NCBI RefSeq assembly: GCF_002940685.1
Contig: NZ_PNFP01000001.1
Coordinates: 496,001-560,000, forward strand
Origin: Ensifer adhaerens
GTDB taxonomy: Bacteria; Pseudomonadota; Alphaproteobacteria; Rhizobiales; Rhizobiaceae
Direction of reading: 5' to 3'
Length of the DNA stretch: 64,000 bases
Shown: positions 18,151-26,627 of the stretch, piece after piece
Position numbering within the stretch: the first letter of the stretch is position 1
Layout: each line of letters starts with the position of its first letter
The notes under the pieces: model-generated
The model's database searches: none
What the model saw: only the letters and a program-made list of their open reading frames with translations
What the model was told of the DNA's origin: nothing
Program-made: the position numbers and the translations under genes

Positions 18151-18179
18151 TCGCGGCCCTGGCTTGGCCGGGGCCGCGA
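18151..18179 (+). terminator. GC-rich hairpin after mscL
   Basis: A nine-base perfect stem (TCGCGGCCC at 18151-18159 with its complement at 18171-18179) closes an 11-base loop, starting eight bases after the mscL stop. There is no U-tract, so termination would be weak or factor-assisted. Confidence 0.5.
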
Positions 18180-18353
18180 AACATCACAGAAATCGATAAA
18201 CCGGTCAGATAAAGTCGCGTGATCGCCTTTGCGAAAGCGGCTAGAAGCAACGGGCAATCCTTGAGCGGGTGCACTTCCGCTCTAATCCATTGGAATCTTT
18301 CACGATGATCCCAGGCGATGTGGCCTGTAACGTCGTGCATCCGGAGCCCGCCG

Positions 18354-19520
18354 ATGACTATCCTCAGCACCATCAGCCCCCGCGCGCTCTCAGCGCCCGA
18401 AAGCGGTATCGTCGAGGTGGTGAACTATGCCCGCGGTCGCGACGGCTTGATCCCGCTGTGGGTCGGCGAAGGCGACCTGCCGACGCCGGCCTTCATCAGC
18501 GATGTCGCGCGCGACGCGCTTGCCGCCGGCGAGACCTTCTACACCTGGCAGCGCGGCATCCCGCCGCTGCGCGAGGCGCTCTCTCGCTATTATCAGCGCC
18601 GTTTCCAGAAGGCCCTTGCGCCCGAAAATTTCTACGTCGTCGGCTCCGGCATGCAGGCGATCAAGCTGTCGATCGAGGCGATTGCCTCGCCCGGCGACGA
18701 AATGGTGCTCCTGACGCCGGCCTGGCCGAACTTTGCCGCCGCCGCCGATCTCTCCGGCGTCCGACCGGTTTCGGTGGAGCTGCGCTTCGAACACGGCAAG
18801 TGGCAGCTCGATCTTGATCGGCTGCAAGCCGCGATCGGACCGAAGACCAAGGCGCTGTTCATCAACACGCCGTCGAACCCGACCGGCTGGACCGCGACCC
18901 GCGAAGAGCTGGCGGCGATCTTGCGCCTGGCGCGCAGGAATGGGCTCTGGGTCATCGCCGACGAGATCTATGCGCTCTATTATTATGGCGGCGCCCGCGC
19001 GCCGTCCTTCCTCGATGTCATGGAGGAAGGCGACCGCATCCTGTTCGTCAATTCCTTCTCGAAGAACTGGTCGATGACCGGCTGGCGCGTCGGCTGGATC
19101 GTTGCGCCGCCGGAAATCGGGCAGGTGCTCGAAAACTTGGTGCAGTATTCCACGTCGGGCGTCGCCCAGTTCATGCAGCGCGGGGCCGTCGTGGCGCTCG
19201 ATGAGGGCGACGCCTTCGTCGATGCCAATGTCGCCAAAGCGGCTACGAACCGTGACGTCTTCTGCGACGCGCTGATCGCCACCAACCGGGTGGAAACCCT
19301 GAAGCCCGACGGCGCGCTCTATGCGTTCCTGAAGATCGACGGCGTCACCGATTCACGCGCGGCGGCGATCGATATCGTCGACAAGACCGGCGTCGGTCTT
19401 GCGCCGGGTACCGCCTTCGGTGACGGCGGCGCGCTGTTCATGCGCGCCTGCTTCCTGCGCGATCCGGCGCAGGTGAAGGAAGCGGCGGATCGCCTGCAGG
19501 GTTACATTCTCGGGCGCTGA
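18354..19520 (+). CDS. Class I/II PLP-dependent aminotransferase
   Basis: Fold-type I aminotransferase of 388 residues. It contains the aromatic-stacking region GVGSGMQAI-like VVGSGMQAIKL, the NTPSNPTGW segment, the aspartate of VIADEIYALY and the PLP lysine in NSFSKNWSMTGWRVGW, followed by the RACF carboxylate-binding arginine near the C-terminus. Substrates cannot be read from the sequence. ATG 18354 is preferred because GGAG lies nine bases upstream. The minus-strand chorismate mutase converges on it, which could hint at aromatic amino acid metabolism, but this is weak. Confidence 0.88.
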   Translation: MTILSTISPRALSAPESGIVEVVNYARGRDGLIPLWVGEGDLPTPAFISDVARDALAAGETFYTWQRGIPPLREALSRYYQRRFQKALAPENFYVVGSGMQAIKLSIEAIASPGDEMVLLTPAWPNFAAAADLSGVRPVSVELRFEHGKWQLDLDRLQAAIGPKTKALFINTPSNPTGWTATREELAAILRLARRNGLWVIADEIYALYYYGGARAPSFLDVMEEGDRILFVNSFSKNWSMTGWRVGWIVAPPEIGQVLENLVQYSTSGVAQFMQRGAVVALDEGDAFVDANVAKAATNRDVFCDALIATNRVETLKPDGALYAFLKIDGVTDSRAAAIDIVDKTGVGLAPGTAFGDGGALFMRACFLRDPAQVKEAADRLQGYILGR

Positions 19521-19553
19521 CGGCCGCAAATCGAGAGATCGAAGACGGCGACG

Positions 19554-19862
19554 CTATTCGTCGCCGGTCTCGCCGAGCAGCTTCTGCTCATGGGCGATCG
19601 CGTGACCGATCAGCCGCGCCCAGATGTCCTCGTAAAAATCGGGATCGAGGTTGACGCGCGCAGCGTTCTTTCGGGCGTTCTCGCGCACCTCCATCACCCG
19701 CGCCGGTATGTCGGCCTTGAGCTTCAGCGGCCGCTTGATCTCGGCGGCGCGGTCGATATAGCCCCAGCGCTCGGCAAAGAGCGCCATCAGCGCCTGGTCG
19801 AGCCGGTCGATCTCGGCACGCACGTCGGCCATGGTTTCGCATTGTGCGGGGGTCTTCTGCAT
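19554..19862 (-). CDS. Chorismate mutase, AroQ type
   Basis: All-helical protein of 102 residues of the chorismate mutase type II fold, which converts chorismate to prephenate for phenylalanine and tyrosine synthesis. The three-helix pattern is clear: VRAEIDRLDQALMALFAERW, the basic KRPLKLKADIPARVMEVREN and the C-terminal DFYEDIWARLIGHAIAHEQK. Conserved basic residues of the active site are present (R in ADVRAEID, K in the loop, R in PARVMEV). The start could also be ATG 19832 (MADVRAEID); no strong ribosome site separates the two choices. Confidence 0.88.
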   Translation of the reverse strand: MQKTPAQCETMADVRAEIDRLDQALMALFAERWGYIDRAAEIKRPLKLKADIPARVMEVRENARKNAARVNLDPDFYEDIWARLIGHAIAHEQKLLGETGDE

Positions 19863-20192
19863 CTGTCTCGTCCGATTGCCTGAAGCGCAGCCCTTCGGCC
19901 AGTCCAGGATGTTCGAGCGTCCCTCGGCTCTCGGCAAGCGGGGCGCTCTTGTGGCGCACTGCTAACAAACGGCGAGCTCTCTTGGAAGGGGCAACAGGGT
20001 CGCAAGCACGCGACCTTCAGGTGGTCACCTCAGCAGGCGATCGCTTTGCAGGGGAGGAGGGTGCGGTCCTGTCTCCGTCTGCGGCGATCGCCTGCTGACG
20101 TGTTGAGGGAAGTTAGCCGGCCAAGCTTGAGCGAGGCTTTTTAGAGCGGAGCACGCCTGTGTCGCTTCCGCTTGAACTCGCTCAATAACCGG
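19863..20192. other. Gene-free interval with a perfect 15-base inverted repeat
   Basis: No gene is visible. The main structure is a perfect 15-base inverted repeat (20030-20044 and 20084-20098) separated by 39 bases; each arm contains the self-complementary octamer GCGATCGC. It lies between the divergently oriented neighbourhood of the chorismate mutase start and the 3' end of the cyd operon. It could be a hairpin of a small RNA or a protein site; there is no U-tract. Confidence 0.55.
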
Positions 20193-20309
20193 TCACGTTC
20201 CGATCATCAGCTTGATCGCAAGGCCGACGACGGTGACGGCCAGAACCCCGGCGCACCAGAGGCCGACGAACCAGAGAAGCTTGCGACCGGTTCCGGTTTC
20301 ATCCGTCAA
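20193..20309 (-). CDS. DUF2474 micro-protein of the CioAB-type oxidase operon
   Basis: Single-helix membrane protein of 38 residues (RKLLWFVGLWCAGVLAVTVV core). It begins with a TTG codon whose last two bases form the start of the cydB stop (TTGA overlap), so translation is coupled to cydB. Size, hydrophobic pattern and position match DUF2474 proteins, which accompany cyanide-insensitive quinol oxidases in the same way that CydX accompanies cytochrome bd; CydX stabilises the complex. That role is an analogy. It is easily missed because of its size and non-ATG start. Confidence 0.82.
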   Translation of the reverse strand: MTDETGTGRKLLWFVGLWCAGVLAVTVVGLAIKLMIGT

Positions 20310-21310
20310 TGGTAGCCCTCCTCCGGATCGACCTTGCCGCGGAATACCCAGTAGGAATAGGCGGTATAGGCGAGAATGATCGGCACCAGCACCAGCGCGC
20401 CGGCGAGCAGGAAGGAGTGGCTCTCCTCCGGCGCGGCCGCGTCCCAGATCGTCAGCGACGGCGGCACCATGTAGGGATAGAAGCTGATGCCGATGCCGGC
20501 GTAGCCGAGCACGAAGAGCCCGAGGGCGGCGATGAAGGGGCGGCTGTCGTGCCGGCTGCGAATGCCTGTGAACAGCGCATAGAGGCAGCCGAGAACGAGC
20601 GCCGGCACGATGACGCTGAAGATCGCCGTCGGAAAGCCGAACCAGCGGTCCGGATATTGCGGCTCCAGGAACGGCGTCCACAGGCTGACGATGCCCATGG
20701 CGGCGACGGTGCCGAAGGAGCATCTGAGCGCGAGGGCGCGGGCCCGATCGGCAAGATCGCCATGGGTCTTCATGACCAGCCAGGTGGCACCCAGAAGCGC
20801 ATAGCCGACGACGACGGCGATGCCGGTCATGATCGAGAACGGCGTCAGCCAGTCCCACCAGCCGCCGACATAGGCGCGGTTCTCGACCGGAATGCCCTGG
20901 ACGAGCGCGCCGAGCGTGATCCCTTGGGCCAGCGCCGCCAGCATCGAACCGCCGGAGAAGGCCCAGTTCCAGAGGTATTCGGCGCGCCGTGTGCGCCAGC
21001 GATATTCGAAGGCGACGCCGCGGAAGATGAGACCGATGACCATGGCGATGATGGGCGCATAGAGCGCCGGCAGGATCGTCGCATAGGCCAGCGGAAACAC
21101 CGCCATCAGCCCACCGCCGCCGAGCACCAGCCAGGTCTCGTTGCCGTCCCAGACGGGCGCGACGGAATTCATCATCACGTCGCGATCGTGTTTCTCGGGG
21201 AAGAACGGGAAGAGGATGCCGACGCCGAGGTCGAAGCCGTCGAGAATGACATAGGCGAGCACCGCAAAGGCAATGATGCCAGCCCAGATGAATGGCAGAT
21301 CAAACTCCAT
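20306..21310 (-). CDS. cydB: Cytochrome bd-type ubiquinol oxidase subunit II
   Basis: Membrane subunit of 334 residues with about eight to nine helices that pairs with CydA to reduce oxygen with electrons from quinol. The N-terminal segment AYVILDGFDLGVGIL and the WDGNETWLVLGGGGLMAVFPLAY motif are CydB signatures. The start is set at ATG 21310 because GGAGG precedes it; an ATG 12 bases upstream overlaps that ribosome site. Its start lies inside the end of cydA (11-base overlap). With a short-loop CydA and DUF2474 it is probably the CioB type. Confidence 0.93.
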   Translation of the reverse strand: MEFDLPFIWAGIIAFAVLAYVILDGFDLGVGILFPFFPEKHDRDVMMNSVAPVWDGNETWLVLGGGGLMAVFPLAYATILPALYAPIIAMVIGLIFRGVAFEYRWRTRRAEYLWNWAFSGGSMLAALAQGITLGALVQGIPVENRAYVGGWWDWLTPFSIMTGIAVVVGYALLGATWLVMKTHGDLADRARALALRCSFGTVAAMGIVSLWTPFLEPQYPDRWFGFPTAIFSVIVPALVLGCLYALFTGIRSRHDSRPFIAALGLFVLGYAGIGISFYPYMVPPSLTIWDAAAPEESHSFLLAGALVLVPIILAYTAYSYWVFRGKVDPEEGYH

Positions 21311-22721
21311 GACGACCTCCATGCGTACCGGAATGTGTGGTGGCGGGGCCGGGCATGATGCCGGCGCTGCGCAGCGGTCCCTCGTCGAGATCCGGCATCG
21401 GATCGCGCGGCAGCCGCGCCATCAGGCGCAGGATGTAGAAGGTGCCGGCGCCGAAGACGAAGAAATAGACGATGATGAAGGCGATCAGCGAGGCGGCGAC
21501 CGCGGGCGCGGCGATCGGCGCCACCGAGTTTGCCGTCAGCAGATGGCCGTAGACCGTGTAGGGCTGGCGGCCGACCTCGGTCGTGACCCAGCCGGCGAGC
21601 ACGGCGACGAAACCGGCCGGCCCCATGGCGATCGCGGCGCGGTGCAGCCAGACATTGCTGTCGAGCGTGCCGCGATAACGACACCAGAGCGACCAGAGCC
21701 CGATGCCGAGCATGGCAAAGCCGAGGCCGACCATCACCCGGAACGACCAGAACACGATGCCGACAGGGGGGTGCAGTTCCTCGGGAATCGTGTCGAGCCC
21801 GGCAAGCGGCGCGTTCAGGTCATGCTTCAGGATGAGGCTCGAGAGCTTGGGAACCTCGATCGCATAGTCGACCCGCTTTTCAGGTGAGTTCGGGATGCCG
21901 AACAGGATCAGCGGCGCTCCATCAGGATGGCTCTGGTAATGGCCTTCCATCGCCATCACCTTGGCCGGCTGGTGCTCCAGCGTGTTGAGCCCATGCATGT
22001 CGCCGGCGAAGATCTGGATCGGGGCGACGATCGCCGCCATCCACATGGCCATCGAGAACATCTTTCGCGCCCGCCGCGGTGCGGTCTTGCGGATCAGATG
22101 CCAGGCGCCGCAGGCGCCGACGACGAAGGCGGTCGTGAGATAGGCGGCGAGCACCATATGCGTGAGGCGGTAGGGGAAGGACGGATTGAAGACGATCGCC
22201 CACCAGTCGACGGGAACGAACTGGCCCGCCTCGTTCATCGCGAAGCCGGTCGGCGTCTGCATCCAGGAGTTCGCCGAAAGGATCCAGGTGGCCGAAATCA
22301 GCGTGCCGATGGCGACCATGAGGGTTGCCAGGAAATGCAGCTTCGGCCCGACGCGATTGAGGCCGAAGAGCATGACGCCGAGGAAGCCGGCCTCGAGGAA
22401 GAACGCCGTCAGCACCTCATAGCCCATCAGTGGCCCGATTATCGGACCGGCCTTGTCGGAAAAGACGCTCCAGTTGGTGCCGAACTGGTAGGACATGACG
22501 ATGCCGGAAACGACGCCCATGCCGAAGGCGACCGCAAAGATCGTCTTCCAGAAATTGAAGAGCTCGAGATAGACCTCGTCCTTCTTCCACAACCACAACC
22601 CTTCGAGCACCGCGAGGTAACTCGCAAGCCCGATGGAAAAGGCGGGGAAGATGATGTGGAAGGAAACGGTGAAGGCGAACTGGAAGCGAGCGAGCAGGGT
22701 CGCATCGAAACTCTCAAACAC
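21300..22721 (-). CDS. cydA: Cytochrome bd-type ubiquinol oxidase subunit I
   Basis: Haem-bearing quinol oxidase subunit of 473 residues. Visible signatures are LLARFQFAFTVSFHIIFPAFSI with a haem-ligand histidine near residue 19, the SANSWMQTP segment and GRQPYTVYGHL. The quinol-binding loop is short compared with the E. coli enzyme, which is typical of cyanide-insensitive (CioA) oxidases used at low oxygen or under respiratory stress. I place the start at GTG 22721, preceded by AAAGGA; an upstream in-frame start at 22760 adds basic residues. It is the first gene of cydA-cydB-DUF2474. Confidence 0.93.
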   Translation of the reverse strand: MFESFDATLLARFQFAFTVSFHIIFPAFSIGLASYLAVLEGLWLWKKDEVYLELFNFWKTIFAVAFGMGVVSGIVMSYQFGTNWSVFSDKAGPIIGPLMGYEVLTAFFLEAGFLGVMLFGLNRVGPKLHFLATLMVAIGTLISATWILSANSWMQTPTGFAMNEAGQFVPVDWWAIVFNPSFPYRLTHMVLAAYLTTAFVVGACGAWHLIRKTAPRRARKMFSMAMWMAAIVAPIQIFAGDMHGLNTLEHQPAKVMAMEGHYQSHPDGAPLILFGIPNSPEKRVDYAIEVPKLSSLILKHDLNAPLAGLDTIPEELHPPVGIVFWSFRVMVGLGFAMLGIGLWSLWCRYRGTLDSNVWLHRAAIAMGPAGFVAVLAGWVTTEVGRQPYTVYGHLLTANSVAPIAAPAVAASLIAFIIVYFFVFGAGTFYILRLMARLPRDPMPDLDEGPLRSAGIMPGPATTHSGTHGGRHGV

Positions 22722-22992
22722 GGGCGCAATCCTTTCAGACACGCGGATGCGACGCCTCACGGAAGCGTAGGCCGCAATGCTCTGGCTGCTGCATCATTTG
22801 TCCGGTGACCGATCGCCGATCAGGGGACCTATCTTGGCCTCTGGCCGAGGCAAATCCTTGGGTTGCGCCGGCTTTTCAGCATGCACTTGAATCTGCGCCA
22901 AATTTGCCAAACGTCAATGACAGCGCGTCCGCCACGTTGTCACACTGCGGCAATGTTGCGCTGCGGCATATTGGCGAAAGGTGAGCGGGATA

Positions 22993-24162
22993 TCAGCGGC
23001 GCGCGAGATAGGCCTCGGCCAGATCGGTCCAGAAGGCCGCACCGATCGGCAGCAGGTCGTCGTTGAAATTATAGCCCGGGTGATGCAGTGGCCTGTCGTC
23101 GTCGCTCACTTTGGAGCCGAGGAAGAAGTAGGTCCCCGGCCGTTCTTTCAGCATATAGGCGAAATCCTCGCTGCCCATGAAGGGACGCGCAAGATCGACC
23201 ACCCTGTCGGCGCCGGCAAAACGGACCGCAAGATCGCGTACGAAGTCCGTTTCGGCTTTGTGGTTGATCGTCGCGTCGTAGCTGCGCTGGTAGTCTACGG
23301 TTGCGCGCATGCCGAAGCTCGTCGCCTGCGCTTCGGCGATCATGCGGATGCGGCGTTCGAGTTCGTCGCGCACATCGGGCTCGAAGGAGCGGATACCGAC
23401 GACGATCTCGGCGCGCTCGGGAATGATGTTGCTCGCCGAACCGGCATGAAAGGCGCCGACGGTGACCACGGTCGGATCCATCGGATGGATATTGCGCGAG
23501 ACGATCGATTGCAGCGCCATGACGATCGAGGCGCCGCAGACAATGGGATCTGCGGTTTCCTGCGGCTCGGCGCCGTGACCGCCGCGGCCGTGCACGGTGA
23601 TGCGCGCCTCGTCGACCGCCGCCATGATCGGGCCATCTCGCAGGGCAAATTGGCCGAAGGGCAGGCCCGGCTCGTTATGGAGCGCGAACACGGCGTCGCA
23701 GGGGAATTTGTCGAACAGCCCTTCGTCCATCATGATCTTGGCGCCGCCGAAGTTCTCCTCGGCCGGCTGGAAGATCAGGTGGATCGTGCCGTCGAAATTG
23801 CGGCGCTCGGCAAGGGCGCGGGCAGCACCGAGCAGCATCGTCGTATGTCCGTCATGGCCGCAGGCATGCATCAGGCCCGAGGTCTTGCTGGCATATTCGA
23901 GCCCGGTTTCCTCCAGGATCGGCAGCGCGTCGATATCGGCGCGGATGCCGATCGAGCCCGTGCCGGTGCCGTTGCGGAGCGTGCCGACGACGCCGGTCTT
24001 GGCAAGGCCGGTCGTCACCTCGTAGCCGAGGCTTGTCAGATGCCGGGCGATGAAGGCCGAAGTGCGTGTCTCCTCCAGCCCGAGCTCGGGATGGGCATGC
24101 AGGTCGTGGCGGATCGCGACCAGTTCCGGCATGGCATTGGTGATCGAGGGGGAAAGCTTCAT
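22993..24162 (-). CDS. M20 family amidohydrolase (hippurate-hydrolase type)
   Basis: Zinc-dependent amidohydrolase of 389 residues, M20D class (hippurate hydrolase, IAA-amino acid or N-acyl amino acid hydrolase). Metal ligands are visible in HACGHDGHTTMLLGAARAL, EETGLEYAS after the RADIDALPI aspartate, the FQPAEENFGGAK pair of glutamates and the GSEDFAYML region. It is last in the ABC transporter operon, its ATG lying one base after the upstream permease stop. The context suggests that it frees an amino acid from an imported conjugate; this is inference. A GTG at 24171 is an alternative start. Confidence 0.88.
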   Translation of the reverse strand: MKLSPSITNAMPELVAIRHDLHAHPELGLEETRTSAFIARHLTSLGYEVTTGLAKTGVVGTLRNGTGTGSIGIRADIDALPILEETGLEYASKTSGLMHACGHDGHTTMLLGAARALAERRNFDGTIHLIFQPAEENFGGAKIMMDEGLFDKFPCDAVFALHNEPGLPFGQFALRDGPIMAAVDEARITVHGRGGHGAEPQETADPIVCGASIVMALQSIVSRNIHPMDPTVVTVGAFHAGSASNIIPERAEIVVGIRSFEPDVRDELERRIRMIAEAQATSFGMRATVDYQRSYDATINHKAETDFVRDLAVRFAGADRVVDLARPFMGSEDFAYMLKERPGTYFFLGSKVSDDDRPLHHPGYNFNDDLLPIGAAFWTDLAEAYLARR

Positions 24163-24163
24163 G

Positions 24164-24988
24164 TCAGGCACCGCGGGTTGGGATGCGATTTTCGAAGGTG
24201 CGGAAGGCGATTACCAGGATGCCGGTGAGGCACATGTAGATGAGCGCCAGCAGGAGCAGCGGCTCGTAGGTCAGGAAGGTTTCCTGCCGCACCTTGGAGA
24301 TGACGGCATAGACGTCGACGACGGTGACGGTGGCAACCAGCGGCGTCGACTTCAGCTGCAGCACGGTTTCGCCGTTGAGCGTCGGCAAGGCGCGATGGAT
24401 GGCGCGCGGCAGCCAGATGCGGCGGAACATCGTCCAGCGACCCATGCCATAGGCTTTCGCGGCCTCCAGCTCGCCTGGCGGCACGCCGGCAAAGGCACCG
24501 CGCATCACTTCGCCCTCGTAAGCCGCAAACGAGATCGTCAGCGCCGCCACGCCATAGGGCCAGGCCTCGCGCAGATAGGGCCAGAGGAAGGATTGGCGGA
24601 TCGCCGGAAATTGCGGGAACAGCGAGCCGAGTCCGTAATAGAGCAGCCAGAGCTGCAGGAGCAGCGGCGTGCCGCGGATGACCGTGCAGAAGACCTTGGC
24701 CGGCAGTTTCAGGAACCAGGGGCCGGTCACCTGCACGAGGCCGATCGGCACGGCGAGCAGGAAGCCGAGGATGGCGGTGCTGAACAGCATGATGAGGCTG
24801 ACGAGAATGCCCCAGCCGAGCCGCGGCAGGTAACGCGGCAGCCAGTCCCAGCGCATGAAAACGGCGACGGCGACGACGAAGGCCGCGAACACGAGCATCA
24901 TGACGATGCGATGCGGCAGGAAGAAGCTTTTGGCCGTCGGCAGATCCTCGGGCGTGAAGGCGACGGCGTGGGTGGTTTCGTCGGTCAT
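24164..24988 (-). CDS. Polar amino acid ABC transporter permease (HisM/ArtM type)
   Basis: Membrane permease of 274 residues. A cytoplasmic N-terminus precedes helix 1 (about 29-45), and the core of five helices carries the EAA loop (GELEAAKAYGMGRWTMFRRIWLP region) that docks with the ATPase. PLLLQLWLLYYGLGSLFP resembles the HisM/ArtM half of arginine, ornithine and histidine importers. The ATG overlaps the stop of the upstream permease gene by four bases (ATGA), so the two permease halves are co-translated. Confidence 0.9.
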   Translation of the reverse strand: MTDETTHAVAFTPEDLPTAKSFFLPHRIVMMLVFAAFVVAVAVFMRWDWLPRYLPRLGWGILVSLIMLFSTAILGFLLAVPIGLVQVTGPWFLKLPAKVFCTVIRGTPLLLQLWLLYYGLGSLFPQFPAIRQSFLWPYLREAWPYGVAALTISFAAYEGEVMRGAFAGVPPGELEAAKAYGMGRWTMFRRIWLPRAIHRALPTLNGETVLQLKSTPLVATVTVVDVYAVISKVRQETFLTYEPLLLLALIYMCLTGILVIAFRTFENRIPTRGA

Positions 24989-25710
24989 CGGTTCACCGCA
25001 AAACCGCGTCGGGCATGGCGTTCGAGCATGCCGATGAAGACGTTGGAGACGAGCGTCAGCGCCAGGTAGAGCGCACCGGCGGCGAGGAAGAACAGGAGGT
25101 AGGCCTTGGTCGTGCCTGCCGCCTGGCGGGTGACAAGCGTCAACTCGCTGAAGCCGACGACGGCAAGAAGTGCCGTGTCCTTCGTGGCGATCAGCCAGAG
25201 ATTGGAAAGCCCGGGAATGGCATAGGGCAGCATCGCCGGCAGGGTGATGCGGCGCAAAACCTTGGCCGGCGACATGCCATAGGCGCGTGCCGCCTCGATC
25301 TGGCCTGCGGGCACCGCCTTGATCGCGCCGCGCAGCACCTCGGTCGAGTACGCCCCCTGCACGACGCCGATCACGAAGATGCCGGCCATCAGGCCGCTGA
25401 TGTCGACCGGGCCGATCGCAAAGAGGGCAAGCACCTGGTTGAGCAAGTCGGTGCCGGCATAATAGAGCAGAAGGATCAGCACCAGTTCCGGCACCGCGCG
25501 CACGACCGTGGTGTAGCATTCGAGCAGGTCACGCAGCACCGGGCCGCCATAGAGCTTGCCGAAGGCGCCGCCGATGCCGAGCGCCAGGCCGAGCGTGAAG
25601 CCGCCGACGGCAATCTGGATCGAGTTGAAGAAGCCTTGCAGCAGCACGCCGCCCCAGCCGGGTGCTGAAAGCGAGAGCAGGCCCCAATTGACGAGGGAAT
25701 CCGCAGCCAT
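24985..25710 (-). CDS. Polar amino acid ABC transporter permease (HisQ/ArtQ type)
   Basis: Membrane permease of 241 residues, the partner half of the adjacent HisM-like protein. It has about five helices, the RAVPELVLILLLYYAGTD segment typical of HisQ/ArtQ and the EAA loop GQIEAARAYGMSPAKVLRRI. ATG 25710 is supported by GGAG upstream and gives the family N-terminus, although the frame is open to 25998 within the binding-protein gene. The stop overlaps the next start (ATGA). Confidence 0.9.
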   Translation of the reverse strand: MAADSLVNWGLLSLSAPGWGGVLLQGFFNSIQIAVGGFTLGLALGIGGAFGKLYGGPVLRDLLECYTTVVRAVPELVLILLLYYAGTDLLNQVLALFAIGPVDISGLMAGIFVIGVVQGAYSTEVLRGAIKAVPAGQIEAARAYGMSPAKVLRRITLPAMLPYAIPGLSNLWLIATKDTALLAVVGFSELTLVTRQAAGTTKAYLLFFLAAGALYLALTLVSNVFIGMLERHARRGFAVNR

Positions 25711-25808
25711 AGGTCGAGCTCCGATGGCGCCGGCCGGCGGACGCTGCAGCGCTGCGTGCCCTTCAGACACCCAACGCTGCAGCAGGTCGATCGCCGGCCG
25801 ATCGCGCC

Positions 25809-26591
25809 TTACTTGCCGTAGACGTCGAAGTCGAAGTACTTCTTCGAGAACGTGTCGTAGGTGCCGTTGTCGCGGATCGCCTTGATCGCGGCGTTGACCT
25901 TGTCCTTGAGCTCGGTTTCGCCCTTGCGCAGGCCGACGCCGACACCGGGACCGATCACGGCGACGTCTTCGGCGACTTCGCCCTTGTAGTCGCAGCATTC
26001 CTTGCCCTGGTCGGTCGCGAGGAACGCTTTCAGCGCAATCGCGTCCGCCTGCACGGCGTCGAGACGGCCGGCGGCGAGGTCGTTGTTGGCCTCGTCCTGC
26101 GTCTGGTATTCCTTGACGTCGACGCCTGCCGGCGCGAAGTGCTTGGCGGCATAGGCCTGGTGGACCGTCGACACCTGGACGCCGAGCGACTTGCCGTTGA
26201 GGCCTTCCGGCGTCGGCTTGATGTCCTGGCCCTTGGTGCCGATGATGCCGGTCGGGGTGTTGTAGTACTTGTCGGAGAAATCGATCGTCTTCAGGCGTTC
26301 ATCGGTGATCGACATCGAGCTGATGATCATGTCGATCTTCTTCGACGTCAGCGCTGGAATGATGCCGTCCCAGGCGACCGGCGTCAGCACGCATTCGAGC
26401 TTGGCTTCGGCGCACATCGCATTCATGAACTCGACTTCCCAGCCTTCCCATTTGCCGCTGGCGTCAGGTGCCGTGAACGGCGCATAGGGCTCGGCGGCGA
26501 CGCCGACCTTCAGCGCTTCCGCCGATGCCGCGACACCGCCGCTGACGGTAATTGCCGCCGCGACGGCCAGGACTTTCAATGCCTTCTTCAT
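25809..26591 (-). CDS. Periplasmic basic amino acid-binding protein
   Basis: Type 3 solute-binding protein of 260 residues with a signal peptide (1-26). The mature domain starts EALKVGVAAEPYAPFTAPDASGKWEGWEVEF, followed by CEAKLECVLTPVAWDGIIPALTSKKIDMIISSM, a pattern of lysine-arginine-ornithine/histidine-binding proteins including the paired cysteines. It would capture the amino acid in the periplasm and deliver it to the two permeases encoded downstream. Arginine or ornithine is the favoured ligand given the aruHI-like genes next door. Confidence 0.92.
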   Translation of the reverse strand: MKKALKVLAVAAAITVSGGVAASAEALKVGVAAEPYAPFTAPDASGKWEGWEVEFMNAMCAEAKLECVLTPVAWDGIIPALTSKKIDMIISSMSITDERLKTIDFSDKYYNTPTGIIGTKGQDIKPTPEGLNGKSLGVQVSTVHQAYAAKHFAPAGVDVKEYQTQDEANNDLAAGRLDAVQADAIALKAFLATDQGKECCDYKGEVAEDVAVIGPGVGVGLRKGETELKDKVNAAIKAIRDNGTYDTFSKKYFDFDVYGK

Positions 26592-26627
26592 GCTGTTCCC
26601 CTTTTTGGTTGTTTAGCATTCAGGAAT

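Noticed and set aside
20172-20185. TTGA-N6-TCAA sequence resembling a FixK/Fnr box
   Set aside because: It lies downstream of the last gene of the cyd operon rather than at its promoter, and the inner bases do not fit the usual T/C and A/G preference.
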